From Gordonibacter pamelaeae (GTDB lineage Bacteria; Actinomycetota; Coriobacteriia; Coriobacteriales; Eggerthellaceae): DNA of 64,000 bases. Shown piece after piece: positions 25,514 to 34,586 of this stretch (position 1 is the stretch's first letter; the number at the start of each line of letters is the position of its first letter). The translations under genes and the position numbers were made by a program. The stretch lies in NCBI RefSeq assembly GCF_042665095.1, contig NZ_JBHTBV010000005.1. One strand, given 5' to 3'. A model generated the notes under the pieces. The model was not told the origin of the DNA. It saw only the letters and a list, made by a program, of their open reading frames with translations, and did no database searches.

Positions 25514-27051
25514 GTGACCGGTTCCAACAGGCACGACGATGCTCGGTCCCGCCGTTCTCCCCGCCCTGCCCGGGCGGGGCGGGTCGTGCTCTCCGCCCGG
25601 GACTACCTGAAGAGCACTCCCGGCCAGACGGCCGAGCAGATCGGCCCGGCCACGGGGAATACGGGGAGCCGCAGGCCGTCGACCCTGGAGGACGCGCAAG
25701 CACACGCGCGCGGCGAGGCGGAGGCACCCGAGAACGGAAATGCGGCCCGCCCGCAGACCCGGCCGAACCGTCCGCAGCGTCCCTCGGCCCGGGCTTCCGA
25801 GCGCGTGTCCGAACGCCCCGCGGCCCAGCCGGCCGAGCATCCCTCCCCGGCTTCGAAGCGCCCCGCGAACCGAACCGCGCCGCATCCCGACGCCCACCCC
25901 ACCGAGCGTTCCTCTGCCCGCCCGTCCAAGCGCCCGGCGGCCCGCTCCTCCGCGCGCCCCGCCCCCACGCTCTACGCCGGCGGCGGGCCCGACCAAAACC
26001 CGCTGCGGAGGATCGTGCTCGTCGCAGGCGCCGTAGCCGTGTGCGCGCTGCTCGTGTTCGGGATATCCACCCTGTTCAGCACCTGCTCCGCTCACCCGCC
26101 GGAAGAGGAGCACGCCGCCGAGGCCGAGCCCGAGAGCCCTCCCACGCCCGAGGAGCGCCTGGCGGCGCTGCCCGCCGTCCAGGTTGAGCTGGCCGAACTG
26201 AACCTTCCGACGGGCACGGAGCCGCAGGCGTTCGCCCCTGCCCCGGCGGAGGGCAGTACCGAGTCCGTGCAGCCCGTGCTGTCCGATGCGTCGAAGGCGG
26301 CGATCGACCAGGCATTCGCCCCCTTCGCGGAAAACGACCGCTCCTTCGGGTTCGCGCTCGTTGACCTGGGCACCGGCCGCGGCATCGCCGCCAACGTGGA
26401 TGCCGAGTTCTACGGGGCCAGCTCGTTCAAGGGGCCGTACTGCGTGTACTTCTGCCAGAGCCAGATAGAGACGGGCCTGGCCGCTCGCGACGACTTCGTC
26501 GCGAGCGGCGTCATGAGCGAGTCGGGCGTGTTCTCCTCGCAGGGCTCCGACCTCATCGGCAGCATGATAGAGAGCGCCATCCTGTTCTCCAGCAACGACA
26601 CCTACGGCGCGCTGCGCAACGACTACAGCGACGACGCGCTGGCGGCGTACCTCGAGGGCCTGGGCGTCGACCCGGCGCTGGCCTACGACACGTGGTTCCC
26701 GCGCTACACGGTGCGCGACGGCATGCGGCTGTGGCTGAACGCGAGCGAGTACCTGGCCTCCGGCACCGAGACGGCCCAGTGGCTCGCAGGGCTGCTCGAG
26801 AAGGACGAGACGTCCTACCTGCGCGAGGCGCTGAAGAACGAGAACCCCAAGTACTGAGCAAGCCGGGCTGGTCTATGGAATCGTTCGAGAACGGCGAGTA
26901 CAACGCCCTGTGCGACGCGGGCATCGTGGTGAAGGACGGCCGCCGCTACCTGGTGAGCGTCATGTCGAACATACCGTACACCACCTCGAACGTGGAGCTG
27001 TTCGAGAACGTGATCGCCGCCGTGTTCGCCGCGTGCGGCGACCTGGCGTAG
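25514..27051 (+). pseudogene. Membrane-anchored serine hydrolase of the class A beta-lactamase fold, broken by a frameshift
   Basis: The first frame (25514-26857, GTG start after aaggggag) has an Arg/Pro/Ala-rich cytoplasmic N-terminus, one membrane helix (about residues 165-188), a linker, and the hydrolase domain with GASSFKGPY (the S-x-x-K nucleophile motif) and LFSSNDTYGAL (SxN-like). It stops after ENPKY at 26857. The missing C-terminus continues in the next frame with SKPGWSMES, GIVVKDGRRYLVSVMSNIP and a final helix to 27051. The KPG there matches the KTG motif, so the break separates the third active-site motif from the first two. One missing base near 26855 would explain it. The role of the intact family member, in peptidoglycan or peptide hydrolysis, is uncertain. 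Confidence 0.8.
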
Positions 27052-27069
27052 GGGACGCGCCTCGTCCGG

Positions 27070-27681
27070 TCACGCCACGCGGCAGGCCAGTTCCACGTCG
27101 CGACGGTCGAACAGGTCGGCGTAGCGCGGGCCCAGCCAAGTGCCCAGCTCGGACGGGCGCAGCACGAGGGGCATGCGGTCGTGCACGTCGCGCACCCAGC
27201 GGTTGGGCTCGCAGGTCATGATCGAGAAATGGCCGTCCTCGTAGATGCCGCCCAAGAACGTGACCGGGTTATCCGGTAGGCCGAACGCGCACTGCACCTT
27301 CACCTCGCGGCCCGTCTTGGGGCTCACGGCGCGCTCCGTCTTGTGGGGCTCGTAGAAGCCCAGCGTGGGCACGGCGCAGCGGCGCTGCTCCAGCGACTCG
27401 CGCCACATCTGGCCGCGCGGGCCGGTGGCCGTGTCCACGCGCGTGTTGAACACGGGTCGCTTCGCCCAGCTCACCTGGTACCCCCAATCGAGCTCGGCCA
27501 CCGCCAGGCGCCCCGACCCTCCCGCGCCTTGCGCCGGCACCGCCACGGGCACGCGCGCGCCGGGGAACGCGTCCAGGCCGGCCAGCTCGTAGTCGGGCAC
27601 GGTGGGCGGCATGCCCTGCTCCACCTCGCGCACGATGCGCTCCACCACGTCGCGCGGGATCATGACGAACCGTCCGCACAT
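27070..27681 (-). CDS. SRAP-domain protein (YedK/HMCES family)
   Basis: A 203-residue protein starting MCGRF, where Cys2 becomes the catalytic N-terminal residue that cross-links to abasic sites in single-stranded DNA. Further family residues are in VFNTRVDTA (Asn), LGFYEP (Glu) and VHDRMPLVL (His). ATG 27681 follows a GAGGAGG ribosome binding site. It protects abasic sites in single-stranded DNA from error-prone repair. It converges on the broken hydrolase gene and is divergent from acpP. Confidence 0.93.
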   Translation of the reverse strand: MCGRFVMIPRDVVERIVREVEQGMPPTVPDYELAGLDAFPGARVPVAVPAQGAGGSGRLAVAELDWGYQVSWAKRPVFNTRVDTATGPRGQMWRESLEQRRCAVPTLGFYEPHKTERAVSPKTGREVKVQCAFGLPDNPVTFLGGIYEDGHFSIMTCEPNRWVRDVHDRMPLVLRPSELGTWLGPRYADLFDRRDVELACRVA

Positions 27682-27802
27682 CGTCGCCTCCTCGCTGCGG
27701 CGCCCGCGCTCCGGGCGCCGCCCTTTCCGTGCGCGGGGGCTGCGCGCGCCCCGCGCGTCTGCTACCATGGATGCCGACGATTTTCCAAGGAAAGGAAGGC
27801 CC

Positions 27803-28021
27803 ATGGCCACCATCGACACCATCACGAACATCCTGCAGGAGAACCTCGACATCGACCCGTCCACCGTGACCGCGGAGTCCACGTTCGACTCGCTCGGCAT
27901 CGACTCGCTCGACATGGTGGAGCTCATCTGCGACCTCGAGGAGGCCTGCGAGGTTGACTTCGGCGAGCCCGAGGGCCTGAACACCGTGGGCGACCTCGTG
28001 GCGTACATCGATTCCCTGTAG
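27803..28021 (+). CDS. acpP: Acyl carrier protein
   Basis: A 72-residue acidic protein with the phosphopantetheine serine in LGIDSLDMVEL. The start follows aaggaaaggaag. It carries growing acyl chains in fatty acid synthesis. No fatty acid synthesis genes are beside it, so a dedicated partner cannot be named. Confidence 0.95.
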   Translation: MATIDTITNILQENLDIDPSTVTAESTFDSLGIDSLDMVELICDLEEACEVDFGEPEGLNTVGDLVAYIDSL

Positions 28022-28063
28022 GGCACCATCCTAGCACGCCGGCGCTGCCGGCTGCGCCCCGCC

Positions 28064-28100
28064 GCCCCGCCCGTTGCGCGCCTGCAACGGGCGGGGCTTT
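28064..28100. terminator. Terminator hairpin after acpP
   Basis: GCCCCGCCCGTTGC (28064-28077) and its exact complement (28084-28097) with a 6-base loop, followed by TTT. It lies between acpP and the converging folC and can serve both strands. Confidence 0.8.
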
Positions 28101-28161
28101 GCCTTGGCGGCCGGTTCGCGCGAAGACGGCCCGAGCGTCCCGGCAGCCGCCTTCCGCCCGC

Positions 28162-29481
28162 TTACGCCGTCGCCCCGAGCGCCGCCTTCACCGCCCCCAC
28201 TGAGTAGAGGCTGCCGAAGGCGCACACGAGGCCGTCCGGGCCGGCCAGCTCGCGGGCGCGGGCGAGCGCATCGGCCATGTCGCGTGCGACATAGGGGCTC
28301 GTGCAGGCCGAGCATCCCAGGAGGTCCTGGCCCGTCCAGCGGATGGCGCGCGCCAGCTTGTCGGCAGGAAGCGCGCGGGGGTTGTCGGGCGCCACGCACA
28401 CGAACGCCGCACCGAGCGGCAGCACCGTCTCCAACATGGCCGGATAGTCCTTGTCCTCCAGCACGCCGACAACGAACACGGGCTTGCGGCCGGGGAACAC
28501 GTCGGCCAGGGAATCGGCGAGCGCGCGGGCCCCCTGCGGATTGTGGCCGCCGTCCACCACGACCGTGGGCTCCCCCGACGCCGCGCGCACGATCTCGAAA
28601 CGCCCGGGCCACGCGGTTTCGGCGATGCCCCGGCGAACCGCATCGTCGTTGACGGCCCAACCCCGGGTGCGCAGCGCCTCGGCCGCCTCGATGGCGAGCG
28701 CCGCGTTCGCGGGCTGGTAGCTGCCGAGCAGCCGCGTGCGCAGGTCGGTAAAGCGCCCATAGGAGAACGGACGCAGGGGCGCCCCGGGAACCCCCCAGTC
28801 CACCGTACCCGCCTCCAAGAGCGCGAGGTCGGGCACGGTCAGCGCATCGCCCGCCGCCGCAGCCGCTGCCTCGACCGCCGCCATCGCCTCGGGCTCCTGG
28901 GGCCACGACACCACAGCCGAACCCGGCTTCACGATGCCCGCCTTCTCGCCCGCGATGGCCGCTAGCGTGTTGCCGAGCAGTGCCGTGTGGTCGAGTCCGA
29001 TGCGCGCGATGACGGCAACCTCGGGCGCGTCGATGACGTTCGTGGAGTCGAGGCGGCCGCCGAGGCCCACCTCGAGCACCACGACGTCGCAACCGCTCCG
29101 CGCGAAATGCACGAGCGCCACGGCGCACATGAGCTCGAACTCGGTGGGATGGTCCGCCATGGCCTCGGCCTGCTCCTTCACAAGCAGCGTCGCCTCGATG
29201 AGGTCGTCAGCCGAGATGTTCGCCCCGTCCACGCGGATGCGCTCCTCGAACGCGATGAGGTACGGGCTGGTGAACAGCCCCGTGCGCAAGCCCGCGGCCT
29301 GCAGGATGGAGGCGAGGTAGGCGCAGGTCGACCCCTTGCCGTTCGTACCGGCCACGTGCACGAACTTGAGGCGGTCCTGCGGCCGGCCCAGCCGATCGAG
29401 CAGCTCGCAGATGCGATCGAGCCCGAGCCGCGACTCCAGCCAGCGCGGCTCGTTGATGTAGGCGATCGGGTCGAACGACAT
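28162..29481 (-). CDS. folC: Folylpolyglutamate synthase / dihydrofolate synthase
   Basis: A 439-residue Mur-ligase-type enzyme that adds glutamate to folates. It has VHVAGTNGKGSTCAYLASIL (ATP loop), FTSPYLIAFEERIRVDG, LEVGLGGRLDSTNVID, GLDHTALLGNTLAAIAGEKAG and VVVDGGHNPQGA. ATG 29481 follows AAGGAGG. A frame up to 29526 exists only because the parS palindrome just upstream happens to read MFHVKH. Confidence 0.95.
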   Translation of the reverse strand: MSFDPIAYINEPRWLESRLGLDRICELLDRLGRPQDRLKFVHVAGTNGKGSTCAYLASILQAAGLRTGLFTSPYLIAFEERIRVDGANISADDLIEATLLVKEQAEAMADHPTEFELMCAVALVHFARSGCDVVVLEVGLGGRLDSTNVIDAPEVAVIARIGLDHTALLGNTLAAIAGEKAGIVKPGSAVVSWPQEPEAMAAVEAAAAAAGDALTVPDLALLEAGTVDWGVPGAPLRPFSYGRFTDLRTRLLGSYQPANAALAIEAAEALRTRGWAVNDDAVRRGIAETAWPGRFEIVRAASGEPTVVVDGGHNPQGARALADSLADVFPGRKPVFVVGVLEDKDYPAMLETVLPLGAAFVCVAPDNPRALPADKLARAIRWTGQDLLGCSACTSPYVARDMADALARARELAGPDGLVCAFGSLYSVGAVKAALGATA

Positions 29482-29502
29482 GGAAGGCCTCCTTAATAAA
29501 AC

Positions 29503-29532
29503 GAACGAGTGTTTCACGTGAAACACTCGTTC
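29503..29532. other. parS site: perfect ParB-binding palindrome
   Basis: TGTTTCACGTGAAACA at 29510-29525 is an exact match to the bacterial chromosomal parS consensus bound by ParB/Spo0J. It is extended by GAACGAG and CTCGTTC to a 30-bp perfect palindrome (29503-29532). It lies in the 73-bp gap between nfnB and folC. parS sites load ParB and SMC and cluster near the replication origin, so this window is probably in the origin-proximal part of the chromosome. The longer palindrome may also form a hairpin that ends the nfn transcript. Confidence 0.93.
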
Positions 29533-29554
29533 CAGAAAACGATGGATAAACGCG

Positions 29555-31042
29555 TTACTCTTGCGTCAGATACTCCCCGATGCCCGCCGCGGCGCGCTTG
29601 CCGGCACCCATGGCCAGGATGACGGTCGCCGCGCCGATCACCGCGTCGCCGCCGGCGAACACGCCCGGCTTCGACGTGGCGCCCGTGCGCTCGTCGGCCA
29701 CGATCAGGCTGCGCGGCGTCACCTCGAGCCCCGGGGTGGTCTTCGCGATCAGCGGGTTGGTCTTCGACCCTGCCGCCACCACCAGCATGTCGATGTCGAT
29801 GACGAACTCGCTGCCCTCGATCGGCGCGGGGCGGCGGCGTCCGCTCGCGTCGGGCTCGCCCAGCTCCATGCGCACGCACTCGACGCCCGACACCCAGCCG
29901 CTCTCGTCGCCCAGAATGCGCACCGGGTTCGTCAGCAGCTGGAACTTGATGCCCTCCTGCTCGGCATGGTGCACTTCCTCGGCGCGCGCCGGCATCTCCT
30001 CGCGTCCGCGGCGGTACACCACGGTCACGTCGGCGCCCAGGCGCCTCGCCGTGCGCGCCGCGTCCATGGCCACGTTGCCGCCGCCCACCACCACGCACTT
30101 CTTACCCGCGTACACCGGCGTCTCGTATTCGGGGAACTGGTACGCCTTCATAAGGTTCACGCGGGTCAGAAGCTCGCTTGCCACCGACACGCCGTTGAGG
30201 CCCTCGCCCTCGATGCCCAGGTAGCTGGGAAGCCCCGCGCCCGTGCCCACGAACACGGCGTCGAAGCCGCGGTCCTCCATGAGCTCGTCGATGTCGTAGA
30301 GCTTGCCCACCAGGGCGTTCACCTCGAACGAAACGCCTTTGTCGCCCAGCTTCGACACCTCGCGCTGCACGAGGTCCTTCGGCAGGCGGAACTCGGGTAT
30401 GCCGTAGGTGAGCACGCCGCCCACCTTGTGCAGCGCCTCGAACACCGTGATATCGCATCCGCGCTTCACCAGCTCGCCCGCGCAGGTCAGCGACGCCGGG
30501 CCCGAGCCGATGACCGCCACGCGCTTGCCGGCCAGGTCCTGCGACACCGCGCCTTCCGCGCCGCGCCAGATGCTGCAGGCGAGCTCGTCGCCCGCAGCGC
30601 ACTCCTCGCGCAGCCCGTCCATGGCCGCGGCCGCCTCCTCGGGATGCGCGAACGCCCAGTCGGATGTGAAGCGCTCCAGGCGGCCGATGGCCACCGGCTC
30701 GCCGTTCCTGCCGCGCGTGCACACGCCCTCGCACTGCGTCTCCTGCGGGCACACGCGCCCGCAGATGGCCGGCAGCGAGTTCGCGCTCTTCACGATGGCG
30801 TACGCACGGGCGAAGTTGCCTTCGGCCACCTGCTCGACGAACCGCGGGATGGGCACGCCCACCGGGCAGCCGCCCACGCAGGGGGCGTTCGGGCACTGGA
30901 TGCAGCGGCGCGCCTCGGCCACCGCCTCTTCCTCGGTATAGCCCAGCGCCACCTCGTCGAACGTCTTCGCACGCTCGGCCGGATCGAGCTCGGAAACGGG
31001 CGTTTTCTCCTTCTGCCGGTTCACCTCGTAGCTGGTCGCCAT
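29555..31042 (-). CDS. nfnB: Electron-bifurcating transhydrogenase large subunit NfnB (GltD-like)
   Basis: A 495-residue iron-sulfur flavoprotein. The N-terminal cluster domain has CIQCPNAPCVGGCPVGVPIP and CGRVCPQETQCEGVCTRG. FAD binds at VAVIGSGPASLTCAGELVKRG and NADPH at VVVGGGNVAMDAARTARRLG. Alone it looks like the small subunit of glutamate synthase. The coupled gene is nfnA and no large glutamate synthase subunit is present, which fits the NfnAB complex. NfnAB couples oxidation of NADH and reduced ferredoxin to reduction of NADP+. It starts one base after the nfnA stop. Confidence 0.9.
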   Translation of the reverse strand: MATSYEVNRQKEKTPVSELDPAERAKTFDEVALGYTEEEAVAEARRCIQCPNAPCVGGCPVGVPIPRFVEQVAEGNFARAYAIVKSANSLPAICGRVCPQETQCEGVCTRGRNGEPVAIGRLERFTSDWAFAHPEEAAAAMDGLREECAAGDELACSIWRGAEGAVSQDLAGKRVAVIGSGPASLTCAGELVKRGCDITVFEALHKVGGVLTYGIPEFRLPKDLVQREVSKLGDKGVSFEVNALVGKLYDIDELMEDRGFDAVFVGTGAGLPSYLGIEGEGLNGVSVASELLTRVNLMKAYQFPEYETPVYAGKKCVVVGGGNVAMDAARTARRLGADVTVVYRRGREEMPARAEEVHHAEQEGIKFQLLTNPVRILGDESGWVSGVECVRMELGEPDASGRRRPAPIEGSEFVIDIDMLVVAAGSKTNPLIAKTTPGLEVTPRSLIVADERTGATSKPGVFAGGDAVIGAATVILAMGAGKRAAAGIGEYLTQE

Positions 31043-31043
31043 G

Positions 31044-31907
31044 CTACGCCCCCTTCCGCTCGCCGTCGGTCCCGCCGTTGCAGTCGCGGCCCTCGGCCGC
31101 CTCGCGCGCCGCGCCCTCGAAGCTGCGGTACATCACGCCACGGCGCATGGCGTCGTCGTAGTCCACCAGGTGGCCGTCGAAGTCCGGCCCGTCCACGCAG
31201 GCGTGCAGGTACTCGTCGCCCACCTTCACGCGGCAGCCGCCGCACATGCCGGTGCCGTCGATCATGAGCGGGTTCATGCTCACGAGCGTCTTGATGCCGT
31301 AGGGCTTGGTGGTGGCGGCCACGAACTTCATCATGATGACGGGACCCACGGCCAGCACCAGGTCGTAATCCGCGCCCTCGTCGATACGCTGCTGCAGCGC
31401 CTGCGTCACGAGGCCCTTGTTGCCGTTCGAGCCGTCGTCGGTCATGATGATCTGGCGCGTGGAGCACGCCTTTATCTCGTCCTCGAGAAGGATGAGGTCC
31501 TTGTTGCGGAAGCCGGTGATCACGTCCACCTCGCAGCCGTGCTCGTGCAGCCACTTGGCCTGCGGGTACGCGATGGCCGTTCCCAGACCGCCGCCGATGA
31601 CGCACGCGCGGCGCGCGCCCTCGAGCTCGGTGGGGTTGCCGAGCGGCCCCGCGAAGTCCAGCAGCGCGTCGCCCGCCTTCAGCTGCGCGAGGCGCATCGT
31701 GGTGGCGCCCACCGCTTGGAACACGATGGTGACGGTGCCCGCCTCCGGGTCGCATTCGTTCATCGTGAGCGGGATGCGCTCGCCGCGCTCGTCGATGCGC
31801 AACATGATGAACTGGCCCGGCCTGATCTTGCGCGCTATCTCGGGCGCGCGCACGACCATGCGGGTGACTTCCGCATTGAGCGGTTCTACTCGTTCGATGG
31901 GGTACAC
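31044..31907 (-). CDS. nfnA: Electron-bifurcating transhydrogenase small subunit NfnA
   Basis: A 287-residue ferredoxin-NADP reductase-type flavoprotein. The FAD domain has RPGQFIMLRIDERGERIPLT, the NAD domain has GGGLGTAIAYPQAKWL, and a [2Fe-2S] site lies in GTGMCGGCRVKVGDEYLHAC. GTG 31907 gives VYPIERVEPLN, the usual family start, after a gagaggg ribosome binding site; the longer frame to 31988 crosses the likely promoter. Proteins of this family also act as dihydroorotate dehydrogenase electron-transfer subunits, but the adjoining nfnB points to NfnA. Confidence 0.9.
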   Translation of the reverse strand: MYPIERVEPLNAEVTRMVVRAPEIARKIRPGQFIMLRIDERGERIPLTMNECDPEAGTVTIVFQAVGATTMRLAQLKAGDALLDFAGPLGNPTELEGARRACVIGGGLGTAIAYPQAKWLHEHGCEVDVITGFRNKDLILLEDEIKACSTRQIIMTDDGSNGNKGLVTQALQQRIDEGADYDLVLAVGPVIMMKFVAATTKPYGIKTLVSMNPLMIDGTGMCGGCRVKVGDEYLHACVDGPDFDGHLVDYDDAMRRGVMYRSFEGAAREAAEGRDCNGGTDGERKGA

Positions 31908-32207
31908 GGCTTCGCCCTCTCTCTTCTCAGATAGAGAAGCAGCACCGGACGATGGCGGTGCCGCTCCCCATAGAAGTATGGCGGCCATTATAGCAACATG
32001 CCCGCCGTCCCCATGTTTCGAACAGGTTACCGAGCGGTCAGCGGAGAGAAAATCGCCGAGGTGGCAGGGAACCTATAATCGATGGAGGGCGCAGCCGGCG
32101 CATGCGGCCCCTGCGTTGCGACGGAGAAGGCGAGCTGATTGCCGCGTAGCCGTCCGCAGGGCGCGGTGCAGCCGTCCGCATCGGCGCCCATCGAGGAGGA
32201 AGCAGCC
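31908..32207. promoter_or_regulatory. Divergent promoters of nfnA and corA
   Basis: A TATAAT on the minus strand (plus-strand 31987-31992) lies 80 bp upstream of nfnA, and a TATAAT on the plus strand (32074-32079) lies 129 bp upstream of corA. No good -35 boxes are visible. A small CTTCTC/GAGAAG stem lies close to the nfnA start. Confidence 0.5.
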
Positions 32208-33131
32208 ATGGCGCAGAAATACGTGTTGACCAAGCAGCTGAAGGCCGTGCCGCTCGACCAGCCCATCGAGCCGGGGGCATCGGTGGTGGAGGTCATCACC
32301 ACCCAGGAGTTCGCCAAGCTCGGCGTGGCCGGCGCCGACACGCTCTCGGCGCTGCGCACGCTCACGGAGGCCGAGAGCACCTACCTCGACGTGTTCCCCG
32401 ACAGCCTCATCGGCTCGTTCGCCGTCCCCGACAAGAAGGACCTCATGGGCGAGACGATCAAGTTCGCCTTTTACCTGAACAAGACCAACCTCATCTTCAT
32501 CGACGAGGGTCAGGTATGCACGCGCTTGCTCGACGATATCGAGCGCATCGGCGTTTTGAAGGAATCCACGGCGGCGCACTGCCTGTTCGAGTTCATGAAG
32601 CTGCTCGTGAAGGACGACCTGACGTACCTCGCCGACGTGGAGGACCGCATGGAGGACGTGGAGGAGCAGATCATCGACCGCTGCGGCAACGTGGCGAACC
32701 GCAAGATGCTGGGCTTTCGGCGGCGGCTTCTGCGCATCGACACCTTCTACCAGCAGCTCGTGGACATGACGGGCACCATCGGCGACAACGAGAACAAACT
32801 GCTCACCAACGGGGAGGCCCGCCTGTTCCACTCGCTCGAGAAAACGGTGGAGCGCCTGCTCAAGCGCTCGCAGACGCTCAAGGAGTACAGCCTGCAGCTG
32901 CGCGAGCTCTACCAGACGCAAATCGACATTCAGCAGAACGACACCATGCAGTGGTTCACCGTCATCACGACGCTGTTCGCCCCGCTCACGCTCATCACCA
33001 GCTGGTTCGGCATGAACTTCGCGAACATGCCCGGCCTGGACTGGCAGTGGGGCTACCAGACCATCATCGTGGTGTGCATCGTCATCATCGTGGTGGAGCT
33101 GGTGATATTCAAGAGGAAGAAATGGCTGTGA
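32208..33131 (+). CDS. corA: CorA-type divalent cation channel
   Basis: A 307-residue magnesium transporter. The long cytoplasmic part is mostly helical, and two C-terminal membrane helices surround the signature FGMNFANMPG (GMN). The protein ends in lysines (FKRKKWL), as usual. ATG 32208 follows gaggaggaagcag. It probably imports Mg2+; related members carry Co2+ or Ni2+. Confidence 0.94.
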   Translation: MAQKYVLTKQLKAVPLDQPIEPGASVVEVITTQEFAKLGVAGADTLSALRTLTEAESTYLDVFPDSLIGSFAVPDKKDLMGETIKFAFYLNKTNLIFIDEGQVCTRLLDDIERIGVLKESTAAHCLFEFMKLLVKDDLTYLADVEDRMEDVEEQIIDRCGNVANRKMLGFRRRLLRIDTFYQQLVDMTGTIGDNENKLLTNGEARLFHSLEKTVERLLKRSQTLKEYSLQLRELYQTQIDIQQNDTMQWFTVITTLFAPLTLITSWFGMNFANMPGLDWQWGYQTIIVVCIVIIVVELVIFKRKKWL

Positions 33132-33168
33132 GGCCCCGGCCTGGCGCCGCAAACCGGCAAGGCCGAGC

Positions 33169-33250
33169 GCTAACGAAAGAAATCGGCCGTTTTCTTTCGT
33201 TACGATGCGAAAATGCCCCGCTAACGAAAGAAAACTTTCGTTAGCGGGGC
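33169..33250. repeat. 82-bp double-hairpin repeat, copy 1
   Basis: The unit holds two stem-loops: TAACGAAAGAAA...TTTCTTTCGTTA, and GCCCCGCTAACGAAAG-aaaa-CTTTCGTTAGCGGGGC with a perfect 16-bp stem. Copy 2 lies at 34479-34560 in the same orientation with only three differences. The two copies bracket the Fic gene. Here the second hairpin also sits where corA and the Fic gene converge, so it may act as a terminator. Confidence 0.88.
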
Positions 33251-33259
33251 ACGTTGCGG

Positions 33260-34405
33260 CTAAAGAGGATCCGTACCAGGCTCCAAGATGTCCAAATAGC
33301 GCTGGAATACGAACCGTTTGTTGCGCTGTGACTTCGGCGAGGCATCTTTCAGGATGCCCAATCCGCACAAGTTGTCTATCACGTTCTTCGCGGTCGGCTC
33401 CGACACGTGGAGCATTTCCGCCACCTTGCGTTTCGTGACGGACGGCGACTCGAACAACCGGTCAAGAAGGGCCGTGTGGTTGGCGCTAAGCCTTGCATCG
33501 TTCAAGAGTCGCAGGCAATCGCTTTGCAGCTGGATGATCTGCTTGGCCGAAGCGACCCCTTCTTCGGATGTCTGGGAGATACCCCGGAGAAAAAACGCCA
33601 GCCACTCTTCCCAAGCGCCCTTGAGCCTCACGTCCATCAGGCGGTCGTAGTATTCCTGCCGGTTCCTTTTGAAGTAATAGCTCAGGTAAAGAACGGGTTT
33701 TGACAGGATCCCCTCGTTGCAGAGCCAAAAGGTTATGAGCAGCCGACCCATGCGCCCGTTTCCATCAAGAAACGGATGGATGGTTTCGAACTGGGCATGG
33801 ATAAGGGCGATCTTCACCAAGGTGGGCATGTCGGCGCATTCGTAGAAAAACGACTCCAGGGCTCCAAGCGCCGTTCGCATATCATCCACAGCCGGAGGCA
33901 CATAGGGCGCGTCGGCGAGCGAGCAGCCCTGCGGCCCGATCCAGTTCTGGGAGTGCCTGAACTCGCCGGGGGTTCGCTCGCTTCCGCGACCGCTCGCCAA
34001 CAGATGGGCATGGATCTCGCGGATCAGCCGCAGGCTCAAGGGAAACTCCCGCAGGCGGTCGAGCCCGTAGTTCATGGCCGCGATGTAATTGGCAACTTCC
34101 TGCGTGTCGTCGTTCATCCGGCTCTCCTCGATGGCGATGACGTCTTCCAGAGAAGCCTGCGTGCCCTCGATCTGGGAACTGAGAAGCGCCTCTTTCTTGA
34201 CGTACATCGACACGAACAGATCAGGGTCGGGCAGCACCTGGGTCACACCGTCCAGCCTGCCGAGCTTGCGGTCCGCCTCGGAGAGGAGCCCGAGCAGTTC
34301 CGAGGTGAACTCGAGGGGAGGATCGGGTGGCAGCGGCTTGGGAACGAACGCACGGTATCCGGTTGGCTGGGCAACGAATCGCCCGGATCGGTTTTGCCTA
34401 TCCAC
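33260..34405 (-). CDS. Fic-domain AMP-transferase-like protein with winged-helix C-terminus
   Basis: A 381-residue protein. The N-terminal Fic_N region carries LLSSQIEGTQAS, which fits the S/T-x-x-x-E-G inhibitory helix of class II Fic enzymes. The catalytic motif HPFLDGNGRMGR is complete. The C-terminal 100 residues look like a winged helix (SVTKRKVAEMLHVSEPTAKNVIDNL). Such enzymes add AMP to target proteins and may bind their own DNA; the target here is unknown. The gene is flanked on both sides by 82-bp double-hairpin repeats, and its sequence looks less GC-rich than its neighbours, which suggests acquisition. Confidence 0.92.
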   Translation of the reverse strand: MDRQNRSGRFVAQPTGYRAFVPKPLPPDPPLEFTSELLGLLSEADRKLGRLDGVTQVLPDPDLFVSMYVKKEALLSSQIEGTQASLEDVIAIEESRMNDDTQEVANYIAAMNYGLDRLREFPLSLRLIREIHAHLLASGRGSERTPGEFRHSQNWIGPQGCSLADAPYVPPAVDDMRTALGALESFFYECADMPTLVKIALIHAQFETIHPFLDGNGRMGRLLITFWLCNEGILSKPVLYLSYYFKRNRQEYYDRLMDVRLKGAWEEWLAFFLRGISQTSEEGVASAKQIIQLQSDCLRLLNDARLSANHTALLDRLFESPSVTKRKVAEMLHVSEPTAKNVIDNLCGLGILKDASPKSQRNKRFVFQRYLDILEPGTDPL

Positions 34406-34478
34406 CAGTGTTCCTCCTTCTCGTAGTGCATTTGCGAAAATAGCTAAGGTTTCTTAGCCTTTTCTTTCATTATCTCAC

Positions 34479-34560
34479 GCTAACGAAAGAAATCGGCCGA
34501 TTTCTTTCGTTACGACGCGAAAATGCCCCGCTAACGAAAGAAAACTTTCGATAGCGGGGC
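34479..34560. repeat. 82-bp double-hairpin repeat, copy 2
   Basis: This is the same unit and orientation as copy 1 at 33169-33250, differing at positions 34500 (A for T), 34516 (C for T) and 34551 (A for T). The last change puts one mismatch in the 16-bp stem. It lies between the start of the Fic gene and the end of the uracil-DNA glycosylase gene. Confidence 0.88.
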
Positions 34561-34586
34561 GCGAGGGGCGCAGATGTCGGTGTTTC

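Noticed and set aside
29482..29526. Longer folC start reading MFHVKH
   Set aside because: These codons are the parS palindrome in translation. The real start at 29481 has AAGGAGG upstream and the normal FolC N-terminus.
29555..31042. Small subunit of glutamate synthase (GltD)
   Set aside because: No large subunit is nearby and the gene is coupled to a ferredoxin-NADP reductase-type partner, which defines NfnAB.
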